A stretch of 64,000 bases of DNA. It comes from Hafnia paralvei ATCC 29927. Its GTDB lineage: Bacteria; Pseudomonadota; Gammaproteobacteria; Enterobacterales; Enterobacteriaceae. Each line of letters opens with the position of its first letter. Positions within the stretch are counted from its first letter, which is position 1. Below, piece by piece: positions 46,165-54,969 of the stretch. The stretch is taken from positions 11,337-75,336 of the forward strand of contig NZ_LXET01000059.1 in NCBI RefSeq assembly GCF_001655005.1. The letters run 5' to 3'. The notes beneath the pieces were generated by a model that was given only the letters and a program-made list of their open reading frames with translations, had not been told where the DNA came from and ran no database searches. Both the position numbers and the translations under genes were made by a program.

Positions 46165-47643
46165 TTACTGTAAATAACGCCTTAAGCGCAATACGGCAAT
46201 CAGACCACCACAAGGATGGTTATACAGTGTGATATCACCGCCGTGAGCGCGAGCGATACCGCGAGCAATTGCTAAACCTAATCCGCTTCCCTGAGTATCG
46301 CTATGTAATCGATAGTAAGGCTTAAACACGTTCTCTAACTGAGCTTGCGGAATACCGGGGCCATAATCACGGAAACTCAGCGTCATATGTTCAGGATAGT
46401 TTTCCACGCTGATCTCAAGCCTATCACCGTATTTCAAGCCATTATCCACCAGATTATTAATGCAGCGTTTCAACGCCAGTGGGCGTCCAAACAGATAGTG
46501 CGGCGTGCCACGCAGGCTGATATTGGTATGTGCGTCCATCAGCTGTGCCAAAAGGTGGCGTAGGTCGATACGCTCCATATTCTCGTGAATATCCGTATCC
46601 TTCATACTTTGCAGCGCACCTTTGACCATCATTTCCAGATCGTGCAGATCCTGCTCCAGCTTTTTCTCGAGCGGAGGATCGTCCAGCATTTCCACGCGCA
46701 GCCGTAACCGCGTCAGCGGCGTTTTTAAATCATGACTAATCGCAGTAAAAAGGATTTCTCGATTATGTAAATAGGCACGCAGTCGATCCTGCATTTGGTT
46801 GAAGGCTCGCGTCGCACTAACTAATTCTGCGCTCCCTTCTTCAGGCAACGGAGGGCTATCCAACTGAGTGTTTAACTGATGTGCCCCCTGCGCTAAACGC
46901 GCTAACGGCCTCAGCTCTCTGCGTATCAGCCAGCCGCCAAACAGCGCTACCAGCAACATACTGCATAGCGTGAATCCCAGCTGACGAGAACCAAACAGCG
47001 GCAGATCCAACTGATCGTATGGCGGCGGTAGCGGTGCAGCAATAAACAGCCATTCGTCCTTGTTCAATGCTAACTGAAGCGCTAACACAGGCTCATCGCC
47101 ACGTGAGGTAACCAGCCCAAAACGCGCCCAACCCGGCGGTAAGTCCACCATCAAAACACCCGCGTTAAATACTCGTAGCTGATTGGCGGCAGTGAGAGAA
47201 ATCACCGAGTTCAGCCTATCACCCTGTTGATTGAGCACCTCACTTTGCGCCAGCGCGAGTACCCTTTGCACATTACTGCTGTCGGCAAGCGGCTGCTGTT
47301 TGAGGGGATGGCTATTGATGGAGATAAAAAACTGCGAGCCCCCCAGCTCTAGCTGTTGCTGGAGTACCAGATGACGATAATTACGCGGCAGGGATGACAT
47401 GAAATTGTAAGTCGAAAGCATACTCTGCGTCAGGCTACGAACGGTGCTCTCAAGACCCGCATTATTGCGCACGCTGTACTGTCGATACCAAAAAACCCCA
47501 GAGATAATCTCAGCCAAGAGCAAAGCGCACACCAGCATACATAACATGCGGCTCATCAAAGAACGCGGCCACAGGCGCTGATACCAACGCAATGATTTGG
47601 GACTGGGATCAAACCGCCGGAACTCAGTATTCACGGCTAACAT
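46165..47643 (-). CDS. Sensor histidine kinase, HAMP-containing
   Basis: 492 residues. First membrane span about 31-52, a periplasmic domain about 53-217 with no family I can name, second span about 221-240, a HAMP linker, then HisKA with phospho-accepting H304 (TAISHDLKTPLTRLR) and the ATPase boxes INNLVDNGLKYG, DYGPGIP and GSGLGLAIARG. Its start overlaps the response-regulator stop by 20 bases. The periplasmic domain is the likely contact for the sugar-binding protein encoded next; this is inference. In E. coli the parC-parE interval carries qseBC, but these proteins are not close to QseBC. Confidence 0.9.
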   Translation of the reverse strand: MLAVNTEFRRFDPSPKSLRWYQRLWPRSLMSRMLCMLVCALLLAEIISGVFWYRQYSVRNNAGLESTVRSLTQSMLSTYNFMSSLPRNYRHLVLQQQLELGGSQFFISINSHPLKQQPLADSSNVQRVLALAQSEVLNQQGDRLNSVISLTAANQLRVFNAGVLMVDLPPGWARFGLVTSRGDEPVLALQLALNKDEWLFIAAPLPPPYDQLDLPLFGSRQLGFTLCSMLLVALFGGWLIRRELRPLARLAQGAHQLNTQLDSPPLPEEGSAELVSATRAFNQMQDRLRAYLHNREILFTAISHDLKTPLTRLRLRVEMLDDPPLEKKLEQDLHDLEMMVKGALQSMKDTDIHENMERIDLRHLLAQLMDAHTNISLRGTPHYLFGRPLALKRCINNLVDNGLKYGDRLEISVENYPEHMTLSFRDYGPGIPQAQLENVFKPYYRLHSDTQGSGLGLAIARGIARAHGGDITLYNHPCGGLIAVLRLRRYLQ

Positions 47644-48334
47644 CGCAGCACAGCATATAACCCTGATTTCTTATCGTGCGCAGCAGACGGCGGTCGACGT
47701 CATGCAAGCGTTGACGTAGCCGACTAATCTGCACATCAATGCCACGCTCCAGAGGATTATTTTCACGGCGGCGGGTGATCTCCGATATTTGGTCACGATC
47801 GAGGATCTTGTTTGGAAAACGCAGAAAAAGAGATAACAAAGCAAACTCGATCCCAGAGAGGATCTCCGCGGCACCTTGGGAATCGATCAATTCTCGGCGT
47901 AACAGATCCAGTTTCCAGCCGTTAAAACAGAGATAGCGTGCTTCTGCCGTTGGACTTTGCGCTATCTGGTTGCGCCGCAACAGCGCCTTAACTCTTGCCA
48001 ACAGCTCGCGTGCGCTAAAAGGCTTAGCGAGATAGTCGTCAGCGCCTAGCTCCAGCCCGATCACTTTGTCGGTTTCATCAGAGGCTGCGGTAAGCATGAT
48101 GATCGGCACCGAAGAGGTATTCCTCACCATCCGGCATAGCGTGAAGCCATCCATACCCGGCATCATGACATCAAGGATAATCAGATCGACGCTTTGCTGT
48201 TGAAGCGTTTGCATCAATTTTTCACCGTCAGGCAGCGCAATAACGCTAAATCCCGCGCGAGTGAAATACTCCGTCAGCAGACTACGAATTTCTGCATCAT
48301 CATCAATGAGCAACAGCGAATAGGGCAACATCAT
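47624..48334 (-). CDS. OmpR-family response regulator
   Basis: 236 residues from the ATG at 48334, which has GGAG 8 bases upstream; the upstream extension of the frame is not regulator-like. Receiver domain with acidic pocket D11-D13, phospho-acceptor D55 (LIILDVMMPGMDGF) and the conserved Lys in LAKPFSARELLARV; C-terminal winged helix from about residue 135 (GIDVQISRLRQRL...RTIRNQGYMLCC). First gene of the RR-kinase-binding protein-membrane protein operon. Confidence 0.92.
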   Translation of the reverse strand: MMLPYSLLLIDDDAEIRSLLTEYFTRAGFSVIALPDGEKLMQTLQQQSVDLIILDVMMPGMDGFTLCRMVRNTSSVPIIMLTAASDETDKVIGLELGADDYLAKPFSARELLARVKALLRRNQIAQSPTAEARYLCFNGWKLDLLRRELIDSQGAAEILSGIEFALLSLFLRFPNKILDRDQISEITRRRENNPLERGIDVQISRLRQRLHDVDRRLLRTIRNQGYMLCCDVSREY

Positions 48335-48447
48335 CGGTAAGGCTCCAAGCAGCACGTACAAGCTAACAATCTGAATAATACTCGCTGACCTAATACATCT
48401 TATTCCATGCACAAACAATTGGGATGGCTATCACACTTCCACCGCAT

Positions 48448-48476
48448 AAAAAAACGGACCGCCAAGGCGATCCGTT
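48448..48476 (-). terminator. Rho-independent terminator of parE
   Basis: On the minus strand AACGGATCGCC, TT, GGCGGTCCGTT (one U-G pair) followed by a run of seven T, 23 bases after the parE stop. Confidence 0.9.
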
Positions 48477-48499
48477 ATCAGCGTGAAGAGCACTCTGGA

Positions 48500-50395
48500 C
48501 TAGACGTCCAGATCCGCCAGATCACCTTTTTCCTGTAACCAGTTGCGACGATCTTCGGAGCGTTTCTTCGCCAACAGCATATCCATCACCGCCATCGTTT
48601 GATCGACATCGGTATCATCGATGGTTAACTGCACCAAACGACGCGTATTTGGATCAAGCGTTGTTTCACGCAGTTGGAGCGGGTTCATTTCGCCCAACCC
48701 TTTGAAGCGTTGTACGTTCGGCTTACCCTTTTTACGCTTGAGCTGTTCCAACACACCGGCTTTTTCTTCTTCATCCAGCGCGTAATAAACCTCTTTGCCG
48801 AGGTCGATGCGGAACAGTGGCGGCATGGCAACATAAACATGCCCACCGCGTACTAACGATTGGAAATGACGCACGAACAGCGCACATAGCAGCGTAGCAA
48901 TGTGTAAACCATCGGAGTCAGCATCCGCAAGGATACAAATTTTGCCGTAGCGTAGCTGGCTGAGATCGTCGCTGTCTGGATCGATACCAATCGCCACGGA
49001 AATATCGTGTACTTCCTGCGAGGCGAGTACTTCGTCAGAAGAAACTTCCCACGTGTTCAGGATCTTACCTTTTAACGGCATGATGGCCTGATATTCACGG
49101 TCACGAGCCTGCTTAGCAGAGCCACCAGCGGAATCCCCTTCCACCAGAAAGAGCTCGGTGCGGGAAAGATCCTGCGCGGTACAGTCGGCTAATTTACCCG
49201 GCAGCGCTGGGCCACTGGTCAGCTTTTTACGTACCACTTTTTTAGCGGCACGCATGCGGCGCTGGGCGCTGGAAATCGCCAGCTCAGCCAGTTGTTCGGC
49301 CACCTGCACGTTTTGGTTAAGCCAAACGCTGAAAGCATCTTTAACAATGGCAGAAACAAAGGCCGCACACTGACGCGAAGACAAACGTTCTTTCGTTTGA
49401 CCCGCAAATTGCGGATCCTGCATTTTCACCGAAAGCACGTATGCACAGCGTTCCCAGATATCGTCCGCCGACAGCTTAACGCCACGCGGCAAAAGATTAC
49501 GGAATTCGCAGAACTCACGCATGGCGTCGAGCAGGCCTTGGCGCAAGCCGTTAACGTGCGTACCGCCCTGCATGGTTGGGATCAGGTTAACGTAGCTTTC
49601 AGTCAGCAACTCACCGCCTTCCGGCAGCCACAACAGTGCCCAGTCAACGGCCTCGGTATCACCTGAGAAGGAGCCGGTAAATGCTTGTTCTGGTAGAGTG
49701 ATTAGACCGTTTACAGCCTCCATCAGATAGTCGGTCAGACCATCCTGATAGCACCAGCGCTGTTCGGTGTTGTTCAGCTTATCTTTAAAGACAATCTCGA
49801 CGCCCGGACACAATACCGCTTTAGCTTTCAGCAAATGATTGAGGCGAGAAACCGAGAATTTAGGGCTGTCAAAGAACTGTTCATCAGGCCAGAAGTGTAC
49901 GCTAGTACCGGTATTGCGTTTACCGCAGGTGCCGGTTACATGCAGATCTTCGACCTTATCACCGTTCTCGAATGCCATCTGATATACCTGTCCATCGCGG
50001 CGTACGGTGACTTCAACGCGTTTGGATAAGGCGTTTACTACCGAAATACCTACGCCGTGCAGGCCACCGGAGAACTGATAGTTTTTATTCGAGAACTTAC
50101 CGCCCGCATGCAAGCGGCACAGGATCAGTTCAATAGCAGGTACGCCTTCTTCGGGGTGAATGTCCACCGGCATACCGCGCCCATCATCAATCACTTCCAG
50201 CGATTGATCGGGATATAAAATGACCTCTACGCGAGATGCGTGGCCAGCCAGCGCCTCATCGACACTGTTATCTATGACTTCCTGACCCAAATGGTTAGGA
50301 CGCGTGGTATCGGTGTACATACCCGGACGACGGCGCACGGGTTCTAGGCCGCTGAGAACTTCAATAGAATCAGCGTTATAGCTGGATTGAGTCAT
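48500..50395 (-). CDS. parE: DNA topoisomerase IV subunit B
   Basis: 631 residues (E. coli 630). ATPase subunit of topoisomerase IV. GHKL ATPase domain with VIDNSVDEALAGHA, DDGRGMPVDIHPE and GGLHGVGISVVNAL; transducer domain; TOPRIM domain with VEGDSAGGSAKQARDR and DADSDGLHIATLL, which bind Mg2+ for strand breakage. Last gene of nudF-yqiB-cpdA-yqiA-parE, 108 bases after yqiA; terminator follows. Confidence 0.98.
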   Translation of the reverse strand: MTQSSYNADSIEVLSGLEPVRRRPGMYTDTTRPNHLGQEVIDNSVDEALAGHASRVEVILYPDQSLEVIDDGRGMPVDIHPEEGVPAIELILCRLHAGGKFSNKNYQFSGGLHGVGISVVNALSKRVEVTVRRDGQVYQMAFENGDKVEDLHVTGTCGKRNTGTSVHFWPDEQFFDSPKFSVSRLNHLLKAKAVLCPGVEIVFKDKLNNTEQRWCYQDGLTDYLMEAVNGLITLPEQAFTGSFSGDTEAVDWALLWLPEGGELLTESYVNLIPTMQGGTHVNGLRQGLLDAMREFCEFRNLLPRGVKLSADDIWERCAYVLSVKMQDPQFAGQTKERLSSRQCAAFVSAIVKDAFSVWLNQNVQVAEQLAELAISSAQRRMRAAKKVVRKKLTSGPALPGKLADCTAQDLSRTELFLVEGDSAGGSAKQARDREYQAIMPLKGKILNTWEVSSDEVLASQEVHDISVAIGIDPDSDDLSQLRYGKICILADADSDGLHIATLLCALFVRHFQSLVRGGHVYVAMPPLFRIDLGKEVYYALDEEEKAGVLEQLKRKKGKPNVQRFKGLGEMNPLQLRETTLDPNTRRLVQLTIDDTDVDQTMAVMDMLLAKKRSEDRRNWLQEKGDLADLDV

Positions 50396-50503
50396 GGTAT
50401 GAATCGTATAAGTCGTTAGTTATCGTCGACCGAGCGGTGCAAAGCAGTACTTTGCTCTGGCGAAGCCATATTCCGCTCGGTAGGTATAAGCCTTACCACT
50501 CTG

Positions 50504-51091
50504 TTAATAATCGGTGGCCAGCTCTAAGAAATCGACGATCTGTGGGAAAAATCGCTCGAAACCAACAAAACTGTGTGACCCCTCAGGCTCAATGGTCTGG
50601 CGGCATAACGCGTAGTAAGCCACAGCTTGTCGATAATCCAGAACTTCGTCACCAGTTTGCTGTAACAACCAGAGGAGATCCGGTGATTCCAATGGTTCAA
50701 CCTGCATGACTTTCAGATCGTAAACGTGGCGAGACTCTAACACATATTGTTGGCCGGTGTAGGGATTCTCGTTTTGCCCTAAAAAGTCAATTAACAGCTC
50801 ATAGGGCTTAACTGCGGGGTTTACAACGACCGCCGGTAGCGTGAAGCACTGCGATAGCCACGTGGCGTAATATCCACCCAGAGAAGAACCCACCACTCCC
50901 AGAGGACGTCCAGAACGAGACATCACTATCTCTTCCAACATTTCCGCTGCATCCGACGGATAAGGCGGAAGTTGAGGAACCAGCATCGTAATTTCTGGGT
51001 GATTAACCGCTAGCCACTGTTTCAACGCAGTGGCCTTGGCAGAACGGGGAGAACTGTTAAATCCGTGGAGATATAAAAGCGTGGGCATCAT
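50504..51091 (-). CDS. yqiA: Esterase YqiA
   Basis: 195 residues (E. coli 193). Small alpha/beta-hydrolase with acyl-CoA/palmitoyl esterase-type activity in E. coli. The nucleophile elbow is GVVGSSLGGYYATW; the catalytic His is expected in EGSHSFVGFERF near the C-terminus and LYLHGFNSSP is the oxyanion region. Its ATG overlaps the cpdA stop (TAATG). Confidence 0.95.
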   Translation of the reverse strand: MMPTLLYLHGFNSSPRSAKATALKQWLAVNHPEITMLVPQLPPYPSDAAEMLEEIVMSRSGRPLGVVGSSLGGYYATWLSQCFTLPAVVVNPAVKPYELLIDFLGQNENPYTGQQYVLESRHVYDLKVMQVEPLESPDLLWLLQQTGDEVLDYRQAVAYYALCRQTIEPEGSHSFVGFERFFPQIVDFLELATDY

Positions 51092-51918
51092 TAATAGCCG
51101 TCAGAGTCGAGATCCGGTCTGAATTCTGTACCGTCTAAACGATGCAGTTCAGTCGTGAGCGTCCCATCTGGATGCAGATCCAGATAACGCCACCCGGGCG
51201 ATAGAGTGTCAATCGTGAAATTGGTGCATAGCGGTTTGAATTGAATACAGGTTGATGGCGTCGCTAACAAACGGCGGCCTTCCCACTGCAAATCCAAATC
51301 CTGATGAATATGTCCGCATAGCAAAGTTTTCGCCAGAGGATAATGTTGCAGAACTTCCCCTAGCATATGCGCATTGCGTAGGCTGTGCTGATCAAGCCAT
51401 GTACAGCCTGACGGCAACGGATGGTGGTGCAATAAAATCAGAGCGTGGCGCTGCGGATACAGCGAAAGCGTACGCTCCAACCATTCAAGTTGGTAGTCGC
51501 TTAGCTCTCCGTGGGGAACACCAAAAACTTGGCTATCTAACAAAATAATCTGCCAGTAATCGCCTAGCAACATATGCTTCGCGGGATTCACACCTGCATT
51601 GGCCAACGTATCGACCATTGCTGGCTGAAAATCATGATTACCCGGAAGCCACAGACAGGTTTTATTAAGCGTCGCAATACCGTTCGCAAAATGCTGGTAT
51701 GCCGCCACAGAGTGATCCTGCGCCAAATCACCGGTGGCGACAACGATGTCGTACGGGCGAGCTTCGGCATGGATCGCCTCTAGCACTGCGTGGTAGCTGC
51801 GATGAGTATTGACGCCTAATAACGTCTCATGTTCACCCGCAAACAAGTGAGTGTCTGTGATTTGTAAAATCCTAACCGGAGCCCCACGTGCCACGGTTAG
51901 TTGAAACAGGCTTTCCAA
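51091..51918 (-). CDS. cpdA: 3',5'-cyclic-AMP phosphodiesterase
   Basis: 275 residues (E. coli 275). Calcineurin-like metallophosphoesterase that hydrolyses cAMP. Metal-site motifs in order: ITDTHLFA, ATGDLAQDHS, GNHDF, LLHHHPLPSG and GHIHQD. It lowers the signal that drives CRP targets, which in this window include the mal operons and probably acs. Middle of the nudF-parE operon, ending in an overlap with yqiA. Confidence 0.96.
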   Translation of the reverse strand: MESLFQLTVARGAPVRILQITDTHLFAGEHETLLGVNTHRSYHAVLEAIHAEARPYDIVVATGDLAQDHSVAAYQHFANGIATLNKTCLWLPGNHDFQPAMVDTLANAGVNPAKHMLLGDYWQIILLDSQVFGVPHGELSDYQLEWLERTLSLYPQRHALILLHHHPLPSGCTWLDQHSLRNAHMLGEVLQHYPLAKTLLCGHIHQDLDLQWEGRRLLATPSTCIQFKPLCTNFTIDTLSPGWRYLDLHPDGTLTTELHRLDGTEFRPDLDSDGY

Positions 51919-52006
51919 ATGGTGTCCTTTATGACTTTAGTCTGCCAAGAATCTGTAAAAATAATCATTGCGTCGATTGTTAGGGCTCAGCGCAGCAAAA
52001 CAGGCT

Positions 52007-52432
52007 CTAATATACAGGAATTGCCATAACTCCATGCGTCAGACAATAGTGCAACCAGTCTGCAAGAAACTGGTTAATTTGATGCTTTTCGTCGCGTTGA
52101 TGCAACTTTTTATTCGGATAATCATAACGTGCTTTAAACCGAGAGATCTGTTGGCTTGCACACACTTCCGCAACCATGGCGTCATGATACAGGCGCACAC
52201 TCATTGAAGGTAACCCCCAATGTCCCGGTTCAGGCTGGGTCTGGGTGATTTCAGCCATTGAGGTATAACGCGTCGACTCCGTAATTTTTATCTGATAACT
52301 CGCGCCATTGACCTGATATCCCTGCGATTCGCCAACTTCGTCCTTGCGCGGTAACAAACGACGCAATTGTGCATAATTAGTCTCACACAGCCTCATCATT
52401 AGAGGAAAATCAGGGGAATAACGCTTCATCAT
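52007..52432 (-). CDS. yqiB: DUF1249 protein YqiB
   Basis: 141 residues (E. coli 140), matching along its length, including ARYDYPNKKLHQRDEKHQIN and the C-terminal AIPVY. Function unknown; soluble and without signal peptide. Two adjacent ATGs begin the frame and E. coli corresponds to the second. Starts 17 bases after nudF. Confidence 0.95.
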   Translation of the reverse strand: MMKRYSPDFPLMMRLCETNYAQLRRLLPRKDEVGESQGYQVNGASYQIKITESTRYTSMAEITQTQPEPGHWGLPSMSVRLYHDAMVAEVCASQQISRFKARYDYPNKKLHQRDEKHQINQFLADWLHYCLTHGVMAIPVY

Positions 52433-52449
52433 ATATATCTGTATCCAAA

Positions 52450-53109
52450 TTAGTTGGCGCTGCTACAACCGAGTTGCGGATTCATCCACTCACGGCGAAG
52501 CGACTCATGGTGCAACGCCAGCCACTGTAATGCAATAACCGATGCAGCATTGTCGATCACCCCTTCTTCCACCCAGCGATACGCCTGATCGCGGCTCACA
52601 ACATGCACTCGAATGTCCTCATGCTCTTCTGGTAAGCCATGGATGCCGGAGGCTTTTTCCGCGTCAATCTCACCGACCATAATAGATAAGCGTTCGCTCG
52701 TACCGCCAGGGCTTGCCAGATAGCTAAGCACCGGCTTACAGCGTTGCACATGAATGCCTGCTTCTTCCTGCGCTTCGCGACGGGCAACGTCTTCTACCGT
52801 CTCGCCGGGCTCAATCATCCCTGCCACCATCTCCAGCAACCAAGGCGTTTGGCTAGAGTCCAACGCAGGAATGCGAATCTGTTCCACTAGCACAACTTCA
52901 TCACGTACAGGGTCATAAGGGAGCAGAACTGCAGCATGTCCGCGCTCAAAAACCTCACGTACAACCTCGCCACTCATACTGCCATCAAAGAGACGATGCC
53001 GAAAACGATAACGTTCTAGCGAAAAAAAGCCGCGGTAGAGCGATTCCCGTGCAATAATTTCAACATCATTTTTACTAAACGTGACGGGTGACGGATTTTT
53101 CTCGCTCAT
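52450..53109 (-). CDS. nudF: ADP-ribose diphosphatase (Nudix)
   Basis: 219 residues (E. coli 209). Cytoplasmic ADP-ribose pyrophosphatase, yielding AMP and ribose-5-phosphate. The Nudix box is complete: GMIEPGETVEDVARREAQEE, then AGI, and SPGGTSERL, the ADP-ribose subgroup feature, follows. First gene of the nudF-yqiB-cpdA-yqiA-parE operon and divergent from tolC, as in E. coli. Confidence 0.97.
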   Translation of the reverse strand: MSEKNPSPVTFSKNDVEIIARESLYRGFFSLERYRFRHRLFDGSMSGEVVREVFERGHAAVLLPYDPVRDEVVLVEQIRIPALDSSQTPWLLEMVAGMIEPGETVEDVARREAQEEAGIHVQRCKPVLSYLASPGGTSERLSIMVGEIDAEKASGIHGLPEEHEDIRVHVVSRDQAYRWVEEGVIDNAASVIALQWLALHHESLRREWMNPQLGCSSAN

Positions 53110-53218
53110 ACGGCTAAATTCCTAAAAGTGGTGTGATGGTTAGCATGAATAATATTGATTTGAGGTCAATCTGAAAATACTCAATCACTTTACTGTTTAT
53201 TTAGGTAAATTAAGGGGG

Positions 53219-53237
53219 ATGGCACGTAAAGCCACGC
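53219..53237 (+). promoter_or_regulatory. Mar/Sox/Rob box upstream of tolC
   Basis: ATGGCACGTAAAGCCACGC fits the consensus AYNGCACNNWNNRYYAAAY at all but two defined positions and lies about 109 bases before the tolC start; E. coli tolC has a matching box (GGCACGTAA...GCCA). MarA, SoxS or Rob would activate efflux from here. Confidence 0.72.
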
Positions 53238-53327
53238 TCCTTAAGATACGGTCTCTGGTAGAATCGGCGGCTATATGACTTTAGTCAGCGTTACAATAGC
53301 AACTTTGCTGCACAACAAGGAATGCAA

Positions 53328-54809
53328 ATGAAGAAACTGCTCCCCCTTCTTATTGGCCTGAGCCTTGGTGGCTTTACCACTTTAAGCCATGCAGAAAACC
53401 TGATGCAGGTATATCAGCAAGCCAAGGAAAGTAACCCCGATCTGCGTAAAGCTGCGGCAGATCGCGATGTGGCTTTTGAGAAGATTAACGAGTCCCGTAG
53501 CCCACTGTTACCACAGCTTGGCTTGGGCGCAGATTATACTTATACCAATGGGATGCGCGACAACGACGGCTTGAACTCGAATAACTACGGCGCGTCGCTG
53601 CAATTGACTCAAACCATTTTTGACATGTCAAAATGGCGTCAGCTTTCTCTAACTGAAAAACAGGCGGGTATCCAAGACGTCTCTTATCAGTCTTCCGAAC
53701 AGACGCTGATGCTGAATTCAGCAACGGCTTACTTCAACGTGCTGCGCGCTATCGATGCGCTGTCTTACATTGAAGCCAATAAAGAAGCGATTTATCGTCA
53801 GTTAGATCAAACCACCCAGCGTTTTAACGTGGGCTTGGTTGCTATTACCGACGTACAGAACGCCCGCGCTCAATACGACTTGGTGTTAGCTAACGAAGTG
53901 ACAGCGCGTAACAATTTGGATAACTCTTTGGAAGCACTGCGCCAAATCACCGGTCAGTACTATGGTCAGTTGGACTCTCTGAACGTAGAACGTTTCTCAA
54001 CCACTAAACCAGAGAATGTGAATAGTCTGCTGCAAGAGGCTGAAAAACGTAACCTGTCATTATTGAGCGCTCGCCTGAGCCAAGATTTGGCTCGTGAGCA
54101 GATCAAATATGCACAGACAGGCTATATGCCAACGTTGGATCTGACTGCATCTTCTGGTGTCAGCAATACAGACTACAACAGTTTGTCTAACAGCCAGAAA
54201 GCGCAGAACTCAAACGGAGCCAGCAGCTATCAGGGCCAAAACACTATCGGCCTACAGTTCAACCTGCCGCTGTACTCCGGTGGTGCAACCAATTCTCAGG
54301 TTCAACAGGCACAATATAACTTTGTTGGTGCAAGTGAATCTCTGGAAAGCGCACACCGTAGCGTTATTCAAAACGTTCGTTCTTCCTTTAACAACATCTC
54401 TGCCTCTATCAGCGGCGTTGAAGCTTATCGTCAGGCCGTCGTGTCTGCACAAAGCTCTTTGGAAGCGACCGAAGCCGGTTATCAGGTTGGTACACGTACT
54501 ATCGTTGACGTGCTAAACGCAACTACCACGCTGTATAGCGCGAAGGAAAGCCTGTCTAACGCACGTTACGATTACCTGATCAGCCAGCTCAATATCAAAT
54601 ACGCATTGGGTACGCTGAACCAAAACGATCTGATGGCGCTTAACGGCGGCCTGACTAAGCCTGTTTCTACCACACCGGACATTATTGCTCCGCAGGGTAA
54701 AACACAAGCCGACCAGGTTAACAGCGACTACAGCGCTGCACCAGTTGCACAAGCGACTCCTGTATCCAGCACCTCTAGCAGCAAAGGTAAGAATCCTTTC
54801 CGCAACTAA
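53328..54809 (+). CDS. tolC: Outer-membrane channel TolC
   Basis: 493 residues (E. coli 493 including signal). Trimeric outer-membrane and periplasmic tunnel for AcrAB-type efflux and type I secretion. I chose the ATG at 53328 (MKKLLPLLIGLSLGGF) because AAGGA is 6 bases upstream; an ATG two codons earlier overlaps the ribosome site. Signal cleavage after SHA, mature ENLMQVYQQAKESNPDL. The two outer membrane factor repeats and RFNVGLVAITDVQNARAQYD / GYQVGTRTIVDVLNATTTLY are intact. E. coli ygiB does not follow; a terminator and dhaR do. Confidence 0.97.
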   Translation: MKKLLPLLIGLSLGGFTTLSHAENLMQVYQQAKESNPDLRKAAADRDVAFEKINESRSPLLPQLGLGADYTYTNGMRDNDGLNSNNYGASLQLTQTIFDMSKWRQLSLTEKQAGIQDVSYQSSEQTLMLNSATAYFNVLRAIDALSYIEANKEAIYRQLDQTTQRFNVGLVAITDVQNARAQYDLVLANEVTARNNLDNSLEALRQITGQYYGQLDSLNVERFSTTKPENVNSLLQEAEKRNLSLLSARLSQDLAREQIKYAQTGYMPTLDLTASSGVSNTDYNSLSNSQKAQNSNGASSYQGQNTIGLQFNLPLYSGGATNSQVQQAQYNFVGASESLESAHRSVIQNVRSSFNNISASISGVEAYRQAVVSAQSSLEATEAGYQVGTRTIVDVLNATTTLYSAKESLSNARYDYLISQLNIKYALGTLNQNDLMALNGGLTKPVSTTPDIIAPQGKTQADQVNSDYSAAPVAQATPVSSTSSSKGKNPFRN

Positions 54810-54843
54810 CCTACGATGTTAGATGCCGCTGTGGCGAGATGAC

Positions 54844-54874
54844 AAAGGGGCGAATTTTCGCCCCTTTGCTTTTT
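54844..54874 (+). terminator. Rho-independent terminator of tolC
   Basis: AAAGGGGCGAA, TT, TTCGCCCCTTT followed by GCTTTTTT, 35 bases after the tolC stop. Confidence 0.9.
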
Positions 54875-54969
54875 TGGCGCTATCAGCCCTTCGTTTGCAT
54901 CCAGCTCACGGAATTGTTCCTCTTTTCCCGCTTTAATAACCACTTGTCTTTTACTGATGGATTTTATTT

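Noticed and set aside
46165..47624. QseBC orthologues
   Set aside because: The position between parE and parC is the same as E. coli qseBC, but the receiver start and kinase periplasmic domain do not resemble QseB or QseC and the strand is opposite.
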